From an uncultured Ruminobacter sp. (lineage in GTDB: Bacteria; Pseudomonadota; Gammaproteobacteria; Enterobacterales; Succinivibrionaceae): a DNA stretch of 64,000 nucleotides. The stretch lies in NCBI GenBank assembly GCA_902764345.1, contig CACWVT010000002.1, positions 24,999 to 88,998 on the forward strand, read 5' to 3'. Positions 37,208 through 46,833 of the stretch are shown here, one piece after another. The translations under genes were made by a program, and so were the position numbers. How positions within the stretch are numbered: the stretch's first letter is position 1; each line of letters opens with the position of its first letter. The notes beneath the pieces were generated by a model. It made no database searches, had not been told where the DNA came from, and was given only the letters and a program-made list of their open reading frames with translations.

Positions 37208-37236
37208 TTGGAAATACGTCTTCTTTTCTATATAAT
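37208..37236 (+). promoter_or_regulatory. Promoter of the alanine/glycine symporter
   Basis: TTGGAA (37208-37213), 17-base spacer, perfect TATAAT (37231-37236), about 65 bases before the ATG. Confidence 0.75.
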
Positions 37237-37300
37237 GGTTCGGCAAAAATACTCCTTAACCATTAAATATCCGGTTTTCCGGACGGACAGGACACAACTC

Positions 37301-38743
37301 ATGTTAGAATTTATCACTTCTCTGGCTGACTTTGTCAATGCCGCAGACGATTTCATATGGGGTATTCCCATGCTCGTCATGCTACTTGGCATCGGCATTT
37401 TACTGACATTAAATCTTAAGGTTCTGCAGGTTTTTCACCTGCCTGAAGCTCTCCGTCTGCTGTTCACTCCCCACAAGGAGCATCATTCAAAGCAGGGTGA
37501 AGTAACAAGCTTTGCGGCACTGTGCACGGCACTGGCCGCAACCATCGGTACAGGCAACATCGTCGGTGTCGCAACCGCAGTAGGTATCGGCGGTCCGGGA
37601 GCCCTCTTCTGGATGTTCGTTGCCGCTTTCTTCGGCATGGCCACCAAATATGCGGAATGTCTTCTTGCCGTAAAATTCAGGGAACAGGACTCAAGAGGTC
37701 ACTTTGTGGGCGGTCCCATGTTTTACATCAAAAACGGCATCGGCCCGCGTCATGCGAAAACCGCAAAGGTTCTCGCTGTGCTTTTTGCGGTTTTCGGTGT
37801 TGTCGCCGCCTGTCTCGGCATCGGTACATACACTCAGATAAACTCCGTTGTTGAAGCAGCCAACCAGCTTCACTGCGACAGACTGTGGGTCACCGTAATC
37901 ATTACGATTCTGACAATCATCATCACCTATGGAGGACTCAGAACCATTTCAAAGACCGCCCAGAAGGTGGTACCGGTAATGGGACTTGTCTACATCCTTA
38001 CCTGCATTGCGGTAATAGTGCTTAACATCGGAAAGGTTCCGGATGCCGTTATGCTTATACTTGAATCTGCTTTCTCCACTGCCCCGGCCGTAGGCGGCTT
38101 TGCCGGGGCCACCATCATGATGGCCATGCAGAAAGGCGTGGCACGAGGCATTTTCTCAAACGAGGCCGGCCTCGGTTCCGCTCCTATTGCAGCGGCTTCC
38201 GCCAAAACAAATTCTCCTGTTGAACAGGGACTCATTTCCATGACCGGAACATTCATTGACACCATCATCATATGTATGCTTACGGGGTTAACACTGGTAA
38301 TCACCGGAGCCTGGTGTTCCGATAAGACCGGCGTGGCCATGACCACCCTTGCTTTTCAGGGAACTCTCGGCAATGAAATCGGCCTCTACGTGGTAAACAT
38401 CAGCCTTATGCTGTTTGCATTCACCACCATCATCGGCTGGAACTTCTATGCCGAACGCTGCATAATCTATCTTTTCGGGGTAAAGGGGGTAAAACCTTTC
38501 AGGTCTCTTTACATCCTGATTGTTGCCTCATACATTCTTATCGTATTGTACGTTGACATGAACAACGTTGCGGACAAAACGGCCATAAACACCATCTGGA
38601 CCATTGCCGACCTTGCAAACGGACTCATGGCAATACCGAACCTGATTGCGCTGTTCATGCTGAGAAAAGTAATTTTCAGTGAAACAAAGGCTTTCTTTGC
38701 TGGAAAAAAAGAGAACGGTATTAGTACTGCTGAAAAGGCATAA
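37301..38743 (+). CDS. Sodium:alanine/glycine symporter (AGCS family)
   Basis: Imports alanine or glycine with Na+ through the inner membrane. The 480 residues have about 11 membrane helices. They include CTALAATIGTGNIVGVATA, the AGCS signature SNEAGLGSAPIAAASAKTN and GGPGALFWMFVAAFFGMATKYAE. The ATG at 37301 was chosen because the upstream in-frame TTG at 37208 lies inside the promoter. It is a plus-strand single gene placed between APE blocks 1 and 2, with its own promoter and terminator; no functional link to the polyene is evident. Confidence 0.92.
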   Translation: MLEFITSLADFVNAADDFIWGIPMLVMLLGIGILLTLNLKVLQVFHLPEALRLLFTPHKEHHSKQGEVTSFAALCTALAATIGTGNIVGVATAVGIGGPGALFWMFVAAFFGMATKYAECLLAVKFREQDSRGHFVGGPMFYIKNGIGPRHAKTAKVLAVLFAVFGVVAACLGIGTYTQINSVVEAANQLHCDRLWVTVIITILTIIITYGGLRTISKTAQKVVPVMGLVYILTCIAVIVLNIGKVPDAVMLILESAFSTAPAVGGFAGATIMMAMQKGVARGIFSNEAGLGSAPIAAASAKTNSPVEQGLISMTGTFIDTIIICMLTGLTLVITGAWCSDKTGVAMTTLAFQGTLGNEIGLYVVNISLMLFAFTTIIGWNFYAERCIIYLFGVKGVKPFRSLYILIVASYILIVLYVDMNNVADKTAINTIWTIADLANGLMAIPNLIALFMLRKVIFSETKAFFAGKKENGISTAEKA

Positions 38744-38830
38744 TGAGTCAACGGAAATTCTTCCGGAATTTCCTAAGAATTTCCATAACAGCAATATACG
38801 GGAACAAAAGTTCTCATTTACTTAAAATCA

Positions 38831-38869
38831 GGTGCCGTTCCTGTTTCAACAGGAACGGCACCTCTTTTT
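38831..38869 (+). terminator. Terminator of the symporter gene
   Basis: A perfect 15-bp stem (GGTGCCGTTCCTGTT, 38831-38845 with 38848-38862) is followed by TCTTTTT. Confidence 0.95.
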
Positions 38870-38942
38870 CAGGTTTTAGCCCTTACGCATCAGCAGAATG
38901 CGTGACAGCACGCATTATCTTCCTCCTCCCGGGAGCCCCCAC

Positions 38943-40829
38943 TCAGTTCGCGTTACTCTGAGCAAGATTATATACATGAGCATCATCAGTAACGATCACT
39001 GAGCCCTTCAGAGAACCACCGCTAACCTGAGGCATTTCGGTGTAAAGACCGTTAAATTCAGTACCGCCGCTTACGTTTACTCCTGTATGTACGCTGTAGG
39101 TATCGGATCCGGCGAGAGCAGGAGAAGTTATTACGGCCAGGCTGTACGGTGTTTCCGGAAGTCTTGCGGCAAATACGGGCTCCCCTGAAGAGTTCATGAC
39201 GGCCATTACCGTATTCTGTTCACCGATGTAGCCGTTTCCTATCACGAAGGTATTCTGTGTGGTGGTGTCGGCTCCGGTGCTTGCAAATTCCTTCTCGGAA
39301 CCGCTGATGCCTATGGCAAGTCCGCCGGTAAAGGTAAGTTTACCATCGCAGTCAAATCCGTGTTCGGTTCCGAGAATGGATATACCAACAATCACACCGC
39401 CGGAAACATTGATGCTGCCGTTGGAATCAACGGCATCACCTTCGGTGGTGCGAAGATATATGTTACCGCCGCTGATGTTGATGTACGAATCATATTTGAT
39501 GCTTGTGTTCAGTGCGTCATCCGCAGAATTGACGTTAATGTTTCCGCCTGAAATGACAAGTCCCATCTTGCCTTCAATGCCTTCCGGAGAAGCTGATTCG
39601 GTCTCGGTTACCAGAATGCCGTCCTCGTCATAGTACGTAACATCGTGCTGATCCTTGTCATCGTCAATTACTACGCCGGTGGTGGTGATATTGATGTCAC
39701 CTCCGGAGATGGTAACTACCGGATTCGGGTCATCGGTGGTTTCTTCGGTCTCGGCATCCGTCTTAAGAGACCACTTGGCGCTCATTGCCTTACCGACGGT
39801 GTTAATGTTTATAACGCCGCCTTCGATATTAATGCCGCCGAGACCTGCTCCATCCTTGCTTTCATCACCTGAAACGATTATGCCGCGGCTCTGGCTGTTG
39901 GTGTGATTGCCGGTCCCCTCGATATTTACGGTTCCGCCGAACATGTCATAGCCGTTTTTGCTCTGTATACCGCTTCGACCGCTGTTTTTTACACCAATCT
40001 CCCCGCCGTATACGTAGATTCTGTTTTTGGCATAGATACCGTGCTTGTATGCAGAGCTGACATTAAGAATGCCGTCACCGCTGAATCTGAAGGTTCCTTT
40101 GGTAGCCATTACGCCGTTATCGTCGGAGCCCTTTGCCCATTTCTGGGTAAGAGCCGCATCACTTACGTCAACCGAAGAATCAACTGATGAATCATAGTAA
40201 TCCTTGCCGTTTGAACTGCTGTAGCCGATGCCGAAAATGCGTCCGTCAGTAAGATAACTGGTTCCCTTAAGCTCAACAAAGGCAGTGGATGTCTTCGGAC
40301 TTACGGTTATGGCCGGGTTGTTACCGCTCATGATATCGACGTTATTCAGCACGATTCCGAGTGAAGCCTTCTTGACGGCACTGATGTCAACAGTTCCCCT
40401 GCTTAATGTACCGGACAGCACATACTTTACGGTATCACGGCATTCCTCTGCGTTAACAGTTATGTATCCGTCGGAATCAGCGGTAATGACGATGCCGTCG
40501 CCGGCTGCAGTGTTTCCGTATTCAGCAATGGAGAAGTAGGAAACGTCGTCCGCGGACACGGTCATATCAGAAAGATTGATATAAACGGTTCTGTCGTATG
40601 ACGGCACTGACGGATCAGCCAGATTATCACCCAGAACTCCGGTGTATGATGAGAAGAGATCCGCTTTTTCCGCAGGAGAGCCGTAAGAAGAGAGCTCATC
40701 CGTCTCTGTCGGATTGTCGCCGAATGAAACATCGGTTTTATCTGAGCTTACGCTTCCGTTACAGGCAGAAATGGAGGCGCTTATGACAAGTGCAAGAAGT
40801 GTTTTATGAAATGTATTTGGATTTAACAT
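38943..40829 (-). CDS. Cthe_2159-type carbohydrate-binding beta-helix lipoprotein
   Basis: A 628-residue exported protein resembling the Cthe_2159 family (PF14262), whose prototype binds polygalacturonate or cellulose with calcium. The signal ends in the lipobox ISAC (C23). From about residue 100 the sequence is a chain of beta-helix rungs with repeats such as ISGGNINVNSADDALN, INISGGNIYLRTTEGDAVDSNG and VTISGGDINITTTG, typical of that family. The C-terminal part is a globular beta region. Rich in Asn, Gly, Asp and Ser. Single gene inside the APE region, on the same strand as the cluster, but in a different functional class; it may bind plant polysaccharide at the cell surface. Confidence 0.8.
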   Translation of the reverse strand: MLNPNTFHKTLLALVISASISACNGSVSSDKTDVSFGDNPTETDELSSYGSPAEKADLFSSYTGVLGDNLADPSVPSYDRTVYINLSDMTVSADDVSYFSIAEYGNTAAGDGIVITADSDGYITVNAEECRDTVKYVLSGTLSRGTVDISAVKKASLGIVLNNVDIMSGNNPAITVSPKTSTAFVELKGTSYLTDGRIFGIGYSSSNGKDYYDSSVDSSVDVSDAALTQKWAKGSDDNGVMATKGTFRFSGDGILNVSSAYKHGIYAKNRIYVYGGEIGVKNSGRSGIQSKNGYDMFGGTVNIEGTGNHTNSQSRGIIVSGDESKDGAGLGGINIEGGVININTVGKAMSAKWSLKTDAETEETTDDPNPVVTISGGDINITTTGVVIDDDKDQHDVTYYDEDGILVTETESASPEGIEGKMGLVISGGNINVNSADDALNTSIKYDSYINISGGNIYLRTTEGDAVDSNGSINVSGGVIVGISILGTEHGFDCDGKLTFTGGLAIGISGSEKEFASTGADTTTQNTFVIGNGYIGEQNTVMAVMNSSGEPVFAARLPETPYSLAVITSPALAGSDTYSVHTGVNVSGGTEFNGLYTEMPQVSGGSLKGSVIVTDDAHVYNLAQSNAN

Positions 40830-41440
40830 CTGACAATGATCCTTAATCTTTTTATCCCTTCACTGCCGTTAAAATCCGCCGGTTACGAATTCTGATTCAC
40901 TTTTGAAAAAGGACTGACATGTTTAAACCGCCAGAACAATCCGAAAAGCCGAAGACGTCACATGCACCGGATCCTGAAACGACAGTCGGTCCCTATATGA
41001 CATTATTCTGTCCCTGAATTAATATGCTATTTATCTAATATATTTTTTATAACTTATATATGCGGTATAAGTTTTATATAGCACATTTTAAATCATGACA
41101 GCCTAACTTGGCAGTACACACATTAACGCACACCTTTATTTATAACACATAGACAAATTCAGGCATGACATTAACAGCCAAAAATTGTAATTAATTTTCA
41201 TATTATTTTCTATTATGATTGTATAAATTTAAAGGATTTGAGAAACACTTCAAAAATACAGTACCTCTGACGGAGAAAAACTAAATTTCTTCAACAGAAA
41301 AAACGGCTCGTACCGTTTTCCGGATTTTGCACTGCGTCAGAACACGAATGAACCGATCCGTTTACGGGACCGGCGAAAAAGACCTGATGGAATTTTAATG
41401 AAAATGGCAGAAAATACGGTGAAAATCCTGAATACAGGTT
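40830..41440. other. AT-rich intergenic region with palindrome and terminator
   Basis: 611 bases upstream of the lipoprotein gene. At 41051-41073 AACTTATA and TATAAGTT form an 8-bp inverted repeat around 7 bases, within a very AT-rich stretch, a possible operator of the lipoprotein promoter. At 41300-41319 AAAACGG/CCGTTTT forms a terminator on the minus strand (TTTTTT CTG), suited to end APE block 1. No small gene is supported. Confidence 0.4.
41298..41319 (-). terminator. Probable terminator of APE block 1
   Basis: A 7-bp stem with a 6-base loop whose 3' arm runs into six T on the minus strand, 121 bases after the dehydratase stop. Confidence 0.5.
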
Positions 41441-41824
41441 TTACTGCTTCTCGGTAACGGAACACTTTCCCTGGGAATATATGGTCGTCTCATCCCCGGC
41501 ATCGGCGATGACAAAGTTTAAGGCAGAACCTTTCTTCATGGTTAAGGTTATTACGGTCTCGGTATCCGGCAGGATCATTCTGCTGTATTTCACCATGTCA
41601 AAGCATATGCCTTCGCCGTTAAGATTTACGCCGAAATACTTTTCGGCAAGAAAGGTTATGACATAAAGCTGTCCCACTCCGGGAAATATCCTCTGAAAAT
41701 CAAAATGACCGTCAAACCAGTCCATTTTTCCGGAAAAAACGGCAGAAATTCTCAGGACGGAACCTCTTCCGTCCGGTGAACGGTCCTCACTCAGTTCCTC
41801 TTTGCCGAAATCAGGCAGATTCAT
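41441..41824 (-). CDS. FabZ-like 3-hydroxyacyl-ACP dehydratase (APE)
   Basis: The second hotdog dehydratase of the cluster, 127 residues. The catalytic-type motif reads FDGHFDFQRIFPGVGQLYVI, so the His of the GHF motif is retained. The downstream ITLTMKKG strand fits the FabA/FabZ fold. It starts at the ATG at 41824, overlapping the ligase stop by 14 bases with GAGGG upstream; an in-frame TTG six codons earlier is less likely. If the other dehydratase has lost its His, this one may carry all dehydration. Confidence 0.78.
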   Translation of the reverse strand: MNLPDFGKEELSEDRSPDGRGSVLRISAVFSGKMDWFDGHFDFQRIFPGVGQLYVITFLAEKYFGVNLNGEGICFDMVKYSRMILPDTETVITLTMKKGSALNFVIADAGDETTIYSQGKCSVTEKQ

Positions 41825-43496
41825 GGTTAAAAGCCCTCTCAACTTTCCTATAGGCGATTTTACGGCTGTCGGTCAGCGGCAGCTCATCCGTTATTATAAA
41901 CCTTCTCGGCACTGCAAGTCTCACCATTCCCCTGGAAAGCTCATTTCTGAGTCTGATGAAGAATCTGCCGGGAGTTTCGGCCGCATATGCCCTTTTGCCG
42001 TTTTCACTTAACACCAGCATGGCTCCGATAAACTCACGTCCGTTGTACTCATATTTAACCACGGCACACTCCCTGATGAACTCATGACCTGCCATGGTCT
42101 TCTCCAGTTCATCAAGACTCACCCTGTTGTCCTCCAGTTTGATTATTCTGTCACTGCGACCGAGAAGACTGAAGCTTGTCCGTCCGTCACGAACCGGGTT
42201 CAGACATATAACGTCACTGCCGGTGTACGGAATTCCGCCGTTTACGTGAGCTGCGGTTATTCTGATGAGCCCCGGGCCGTCGACAGGATTTCCATTCTCG
42301 TCAACAGCTTCGGCAACGGAGGTTTCAGGCACGCACCAGTCCTCCTCCGCAGTAACAGGATACCTGTATGCCATCACACCGGTTTCCGTGCTGCCGTAGA
42401 TTTCAAGAAGAGGCGCGTCATATACCGTTCCGGCTTTGTCCAGCACGGGGAGATTCAGTCGGCCGCCTGCTGACATCATAAGATTAACCTTAACGGGACA
42501 GGACTCACCGTCAAGGCGTTTAAAAAATCCCGGATTGGATACGAGAAACAGATTTCTGCCGAATTTTTTTAATCTTATAAACTGTTCCTGATATTCAAGC
42601 ATGTGCCCGTATACAGGTATTTCCGATATAACGGGAAGCAGGAAGCGGAACAGTACCCCGTAGGCATGAAAATTGGTGACGGTGGCTGCTCCCACGGTAT
42701 TTTCCGCATATGAAGGAAGGATGAAGCCCCTGACACAGTCAATCTCGCTGTAGAAGTCTCCGAGCGTGCGCGGAACCCTCTTCGGAAGGCCGGTTGAACC
42801 TGACGTAAGTCCGGTGATGCAGAGTCTTGTCTCATTTAACGGATCACTCATGAAATCGGCAAGAACTGCAATAAAATCTTCCGGATTCCCCACCGCAAGT
42901 CCGGGAAACTGTTCAGAAAGACTGTCTCGAACCCCGGTTATGTCATTTCCTAAAAGAATGTCTCTGAGAATTCCCGCTGTTTCAGCCGTAAACGCATGAA
43001 TTCCCTTTCTGCAGACATCCCCGGATTTCACGGAGCCGGAAAATCCGGCAACACTGGCGCAGCAGGCGGAACGGTACGCATCAAAAACCGCGGAAAGATC
43101 CGTAAGAGCCGGTTTGCTGACATCAGCATTCAGCGACTTTCCGGAAGCCTCATCATTATCCGTGAAATATTCGCAGGTTTCGTCATAAATCCGTTTTTCA
43201 CCGAAAACACAGAGTGTTTTTTTCGGATCAAAAACCCTGAAGCCCTCTACCTGAAGGGTATTCGGCTGAATGATGTTTCTGCCCAGAAGCCATCCTGCGA
43301 ACATGAGAGGCAGCATGACGGCCGGATTGTCGGTGGCAATCACGAAATCCCCGCAGTCAGTCCGTTCACGCAGAACCGCATGGCAGAGAAAGGACAGTGC
43401 AATGATATCCTTTCCAGAATACAGATACTCATCATCAAAGAACACGGTCTGATGATGAATGGAGGTATCGGCAAATACCGAAAAGAGAGTTTTCAC
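41811..43496 (-). CDS. AMP-dependent acyl-CoA/ACP ligase (APE starter loading)
   Basis: An ANL-family adenylating enzyme that should activate the aryl starter acid and load it on an ACP. The 561 residues show the P-loop motif TGLTSGSTGLPKRVPRTL, YGSTETGVMAYR, the A8 hinge GRSDRIIKLEDNRVS and a C-terminal DSRKIAYRKVER with the adenylation Lys. The N-terminal 190 residues are divergent. It starts with GTG (43496), 6 bases after the ACP stop. A typical member of APE block 1. Confidence 0.85.
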   Translation of the reverse strand: MKTLFSVFADTSIHHQTVFFDDEYLYSGKDIIALSFLCHAVLRERTDCGDFVIATDNPAVMLPLMFAGWLLGRNIIQPNTLQVEGFRVFDPKKTLCVFGEKRIYDETCEYFTDNDEASGKSLNADVSKPALTDLSAVFDAYRSACCASVAGFSGSVKSGDVCRKGIHAFTAETAGILRDILLGNDITGVRDSLSEQFPGLAVGNPEDFIAVLADFMSDPLNETRLCITGLTSGSTGLPKRVPRTLGDFYSEIDCVRGFILPSYAENTVGAATVTNFHAYGVLFRFLLPVISEIPVYGHMLEYQEQFIRLKKFGRNLFLVSNPGFFKRLDGESCPVKVNLMMSAGGRLNLPVLDKAGTVYDAPLLEIYGSTETGVMAYRYPVTAEEDWCVPETSVAEAVDENGNPVDGPGLIRITAAHVNGGIPYTGSDVICLNPVRDGRTSFSLLGRSDRIIKLEDNRVSLDELEKTMAGHEFIRECAVVKYEYNGREFIGAMLVLSENGKRAYAAETPGRFFIRLRNELSRGMVRLAVPRRFIITDELPLTDSRKIAYRKVERAFNHESA

Positions 43497-43502
43497 GAAG
43501 AC

Positions 43503-43742
43503 CTAAACCTTGCCTGATATAACCCTGACTATGTCACCTATGGTCTTAACGGCCTTAAAATCCTCAGCACTGAAACGGCAGCCAAGCTTTTTCTGCAGTT
43601 CGGCAACCATGTCAATGGCATCTATGCTGTCCATGTCCAAATCAGTAATAATGTTCGAATCCATGGTTATCTTTTCCGGCTCTATTTCAAAATTCTCAGC
43701 CACGATTTTCTTCAGTTCTTCAAAGATTTCACTTTCTGTCAT
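43503..43742 (-). CDS. Acyl carrier protein (APE, second)
   Basis: A 79-residue carrier with the phosphopantetheine motif DLDMDSIDAIDMV (Ser modified by a PPTase not in this window). The start is the ATG at 43742 with GGAGAAG upstream; the longer reading frame begins with TTG inside that site. Placed between the first ACP and the ligase. Confidence 0.9.
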   Translation of the reverse strand: MTESEIFEELKKIVAENFEIEPEKITMDSNIITDLDMDSIDAIDMVAELQKKLGCRFSAEDFKAVKTIGDIVRVISGKV

Positions 43743-43812
43743 CAGTGTCTTCTCCAATTAATTCTCACTCGTGTGCAGCATCGCCGCACCCGTTCCCTTT
43801 CCGGAACTTCAG

Positions 43813-44076
43813 TTATTTCTGCCGTTCAGACTCTATAAAGCTTACCAGGCTTGCAACCGAATAAAAATGCTGTTTAACATTTTCGGATTCGGGACTGATG
43901 CTTACCCCGAAAGTGTTCTTCAGTGCGAGACCGAGTTCGAGTGCATCAATTGAATCAAGTCCGAGACCGTCCCCGAAAAGAGGAGCATCAGTATCGATGT
44001 CTTCAGGTGTGATATCTTCAAGATTAAGAGACTCAATAATCATTTTCTTTACTGAAAGAGCCAAATCAGTGTTCAT
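43813..44076 (-). CDS. Acyl carrier protein (APE, first)
   Basis: An 87-residue carrier with GDGLGLDSIDALELGLALK; Ser is the attachment site. The start is the ATG at 44076 with GGAG 8 bases upstream, two codons after an in-frame GTG. First gene of APE block 1. Two distinct ACPs are usual for APE clusters. Confidence 0.9.
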   Translation of the reverse strand: MNTDLALSVKKMIIESLNLEDITPEDIDTDAPLFGDGLGLDSIDALELGLALKNTFGVSISPESENVKQHFYSVASLVSFIESERQK

Positions 44077-44369
44077 TCCCACTACTCCATGCTTTTTCTG
44101 TTATTTTCCGTAAAAGGACCGTTCCTCTGTCTGCTGAGAATACACGCCTGATAACGATGCAACTGAAAATTCTCCGCTGATTTCCGGGAAACGGAACCGA
44201 AACCTAATTAAAGCACAATCACGAAAACTATTCCACAGTGAACGCCGTAATATCAAACCCAGTCGGAAAAATTAGATTTTTTTGTCTATAAAAGCAACAC
44301 CTTTACCGACGCAGTTCACGGCAGTGTCGGTATTCTTAATTCCGTCCGATCTGCCGTTTCACGTATTTT
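44077..44369 (-). promoter_or_regulatory. Promoter region of APE block 1 and 3' region of pbpC
   Basis: On the minus strand an extended -10 (TGC TTTAAT, 44207-44215) lies about 130 bases before the first ACP. Nearer pbpC, TACCGAC/GTCGGTA (44304-44332) forms a hairpin without a U-run that may end the pbpC transcript. Confidence 0.35.
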
Positions 44370-46430
44370 CTAATTATCAAGAACAACCCTGAACGTTACG
44401 CTGTCGGAATGTCCCGATTCATCCATGATACTCACGGTGTAGAAGCCTTCAGCTTCCGGAGTAAAGAACATTTCCTCAGTCTGCACTCCGTCATGCGACA
44501 GGAGTATTCTGCCCTCGCCGCCGGAATGGTTTATGAATATTCTGCCAAAGGCATCGGGAAGCACCGTATCACCGTTCTGCGGAAAATCTATGTGAAGGCC
44601 GTTTCTGTCGGTAATTCTGGAATCATCCGCAATCTCGGTCAAGGCATCCGGAGATGTACCGGAAAGAAGAGCACTGTCAATGTCAGGCCTGTTCATTGGC
44701 CGTGACGGCAGCTTGCCAAGTATGGAGAACAGCACCGGAGCGGCATCCCTGAATCCTGAATACTGATACAGTCCGGTAACGTTATCCGGGAATCGAATCG
44801 CCACGGCGACGGTATGATTCTCAAGACTACCTACCGAGAGGGCATCCGTAAATCTGCTTGAGGTTCCGGTCTTGTACGAAACGTCGGCGGCGTTCGGTGC
44901 CGTTGCCGGTCTGCCGGTTGATTTCAGAATATCAAACACGGCCCTGGCACTGTCAGCCGACATGAATCTTGCTGGTTCATGCAGTTTTTCACCGATGTAC
45001 AGAGAGTAGTCATTAAGCATACCGTCTTCATTCAGCATGGCATAGAGCTTGGCAAGGTTTACCAGTGTTATGTCCGCACTGCCGAGAATAACGGAGTAGT
45101 CCGGCACCTTACTTCCAACATGCAGAATATTACCGAAACGGTTCAAGGAATTCACGAAATATCCGGGACCGATGAGTCCCAGAACCTCGATGGCGGGAAG
45201 ATTAAGCGAAGAGGCCAGCGCCCTTGAGGCCGTTACCCTGCCGTTAAAGCGCCTGTCAAAGTTTTCAGGTCTCCATGAACCGAAAAGCTTTGATTTGTCA
45301 TGAAGAACGGTTTGCGGATGAAGCTTCCCCTCCTCAAAGGCAAGTCCGTAGGCAAACGGCTTAAGTGCGGAGCCAGGAGATCTCGGCGAATAAGGAAGAC
45401 ACACCTCGGAAACACTCAGATCGGATGAGCCCAGAATTCCCGTGATCTCGTGAGTGGAAGCATCCAGCACCACGACTGACAGCACGGCACCGTCATTATG
45501 CTTTTCATGAAAACCGGCCGCTTCGTCATGAAGAACCTGCTGAATTTTCGGATCGATATGGGTGTAGATCTCCCTGAGCCCCGTAGTGGAAAAAAGCCTT
45601 ACGGCAAGGGTTCTGGCGCTCTGACCTATTCCCCTGAGCTCCTTTGGCAGTTCATCGGCAGCAGAAGATTTCCAGACGTCGTCCCCGAAAACGCCCTTTT
45701 CACGTGAACTTCTTAAAACCTCGTTTATGTAATAAGCGGCAGCCTGCGGATGTCTGTCGGGTCTTATGTGCTCCGGAGCCCTTGGCAGTGCGGTAAGAAG
45801 TGCGGCCTCGGAAGGTGTCATCCTGTTCGGAAGATGACCGAACCATCTGAGCGACGCCGCCTTAACGCCTTCGGTATTTCCGCCGTACGGAGCAAGCGTA
45901 AGGTACCATTCAAGAACCTTCTCACGTCCGAACTTTCCCGTAATGTAGACCGCCTGAACAATCTCTCTGAGCTTGTTGAGATATGTTCTTTTTTCTTCGT
46001 GTCCGGCCAGCCTTTTAACCACCTGCATGGCAAGCGTGGAGCCGCCTGAGGTTACCCTGCCATTGGACAGATTTCCCTTTAAGGCCCTAAGCAGAGCAGG
46101 AAAATCGACGCCGTGATGGCCGTAAAAATTACGATCCTCATTGGCTATGAGCATCTTCAGATACAGAGGGCTCACCTCATCGGCAGTGGTGTAGAAACGG
46201 TATGAATCAGTATCCTCGGAAAGGGAATACCCTATAACGGAACCGTCGGAAGCATAGAGAACACGGGATCTTTTTTCAAGCACGGAGTAATCCAATTCAT
46301 CTATGCATGAGGCGCAGAAAACGGCAGAGCCTGCAAAAAGAACGGCAAGAACAGCCCCGGCCGTCATCATGCGGTGCGCTGACGCCTTTCTGATTAGTTT
46401 ACCGAATATTCCGTACAAAGCAGTGCTCAT
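44370..46430 (-). CDS. pbpC: Penicillin-binding protein 1C
   Basis: A bifunctional class A PBP of the inner membrane, by family a glycosyltransferase with a poorly understood transpeptidase. The 686 residues include a membrane anchor (about 20-40) and the GT51 motifs NEDRNFYGHHGVD and GGSTLAMQVVKRLAG. The transpeptidase shows SPGSALKPF (SxxK), a SLN-type second motif in ASSLNLPA, and KTGTSSRF. The PBP1C-specific C-terminal beta domain occupies about 600-686. It is shorter than E. coli PBP1C (770). No alpha-2-macroglobulin gene (yfhM), its usual partner, is next to it. Single gene. Confidence 0.9.
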   Translation of the reverse strand: MSTALYGIFGKLIRKASAHRMMTAGAVLAVLFAGSAVFCASCIDELDYSVLEKRSRVLYASDGSVIGYSLSEDTDSYRFYTTADEVSPLYLKMLIANEDRNFYGHHGVDFPALLRALKGNLSNGRVTSGGSTLAMQVVKRLAGHEEKRTYLNKLREIVQAVYITGKFGREKVLEWYLTLAPYGGNTEGVKAASLRWFGHLPNRMTPSEAALLTALPRAPEHIRPDRHPQAAAYYINEVLRSSREKGVFGDDVWKSSAADELPKELRGIGQSARTLAVRLFSTTGLREIYTHIDPKIQQVLHDEAAGFHEKHNDGAVLSVVVLDASTHEITGILGSSDLSVSEVCLPYSPRSPGSALKPFAYGLAFEEGKLHPQTVLHDKSKLFGSWRPENFDRRFNGRVTASRALASSLNLPAIEVLGLIGPGYFVNSLNRFGNILHVGSKVPDYSVILGSADITLVNLAKLYAMLNEDGMLNDYSLYIGEKLHEPARFMSADSARAVFDILKSTGRPATAPNAADVSYKTGTSSRFTDALSVGSLENHTVAVAIRFPDNVTGLYQYSGFRDAAPVLFSILGKLPSRPMNRPDIDSALLSGTSPDALTEIADDSRITDRNGLHIDFPQNGDTVLPDAFGRIFINHSGGEGRILLSHDGVQTEEMFFTPEAEGFYTVSIMDESGHSDSVTFRVVLDN

Positions 46431-46833
46431 CCATTTTTACGATACTTCTGCTCCCGGAACACGGCTGACCGTCCGTCAGTGTGTTCAGGGAACAACAACG
46501 GCAACAATTCTAGCACGGAACGTCATTTTTTCCGTGACAGATGACTTAACTTAAAGCCAATGTCCGCATGAAACGTAAATCAGTACGCTTCGCGAGCGCC
46601 GTTACAATTTTAATCATACGTATGCGCTCCGGCTCATCACGTACCCAATGATGATACCTGTATCTCATTAGACCTGTTTTTTTTCTGTTAGAATTTTACG
46701 TAAAACCACGGTAACGGAGCGTTCATTCACTTTTAGCGTCAGACTGAATTTTATCCCGGCAAACCATTCCCGGGACAATTTGCCGGATGACACTCTCCCC
46801 GTCACGACAATACCCGTGATTTTCGGAATTATT
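46431..46833. promoter_or_regulatory. Divergent promoter region of pbpC and the PP2C gene
   Basis: On the minus strand an extended -10 TGCTAGAAT (46507-46515) lies about 77 bases before pbpC. On the plus strand a TAGAAT near 46688-46693 follows an eight-T run, about 140 bases before the phosphatase start. Neither has a good -35. No small gene seen. Confidence 0.35.
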
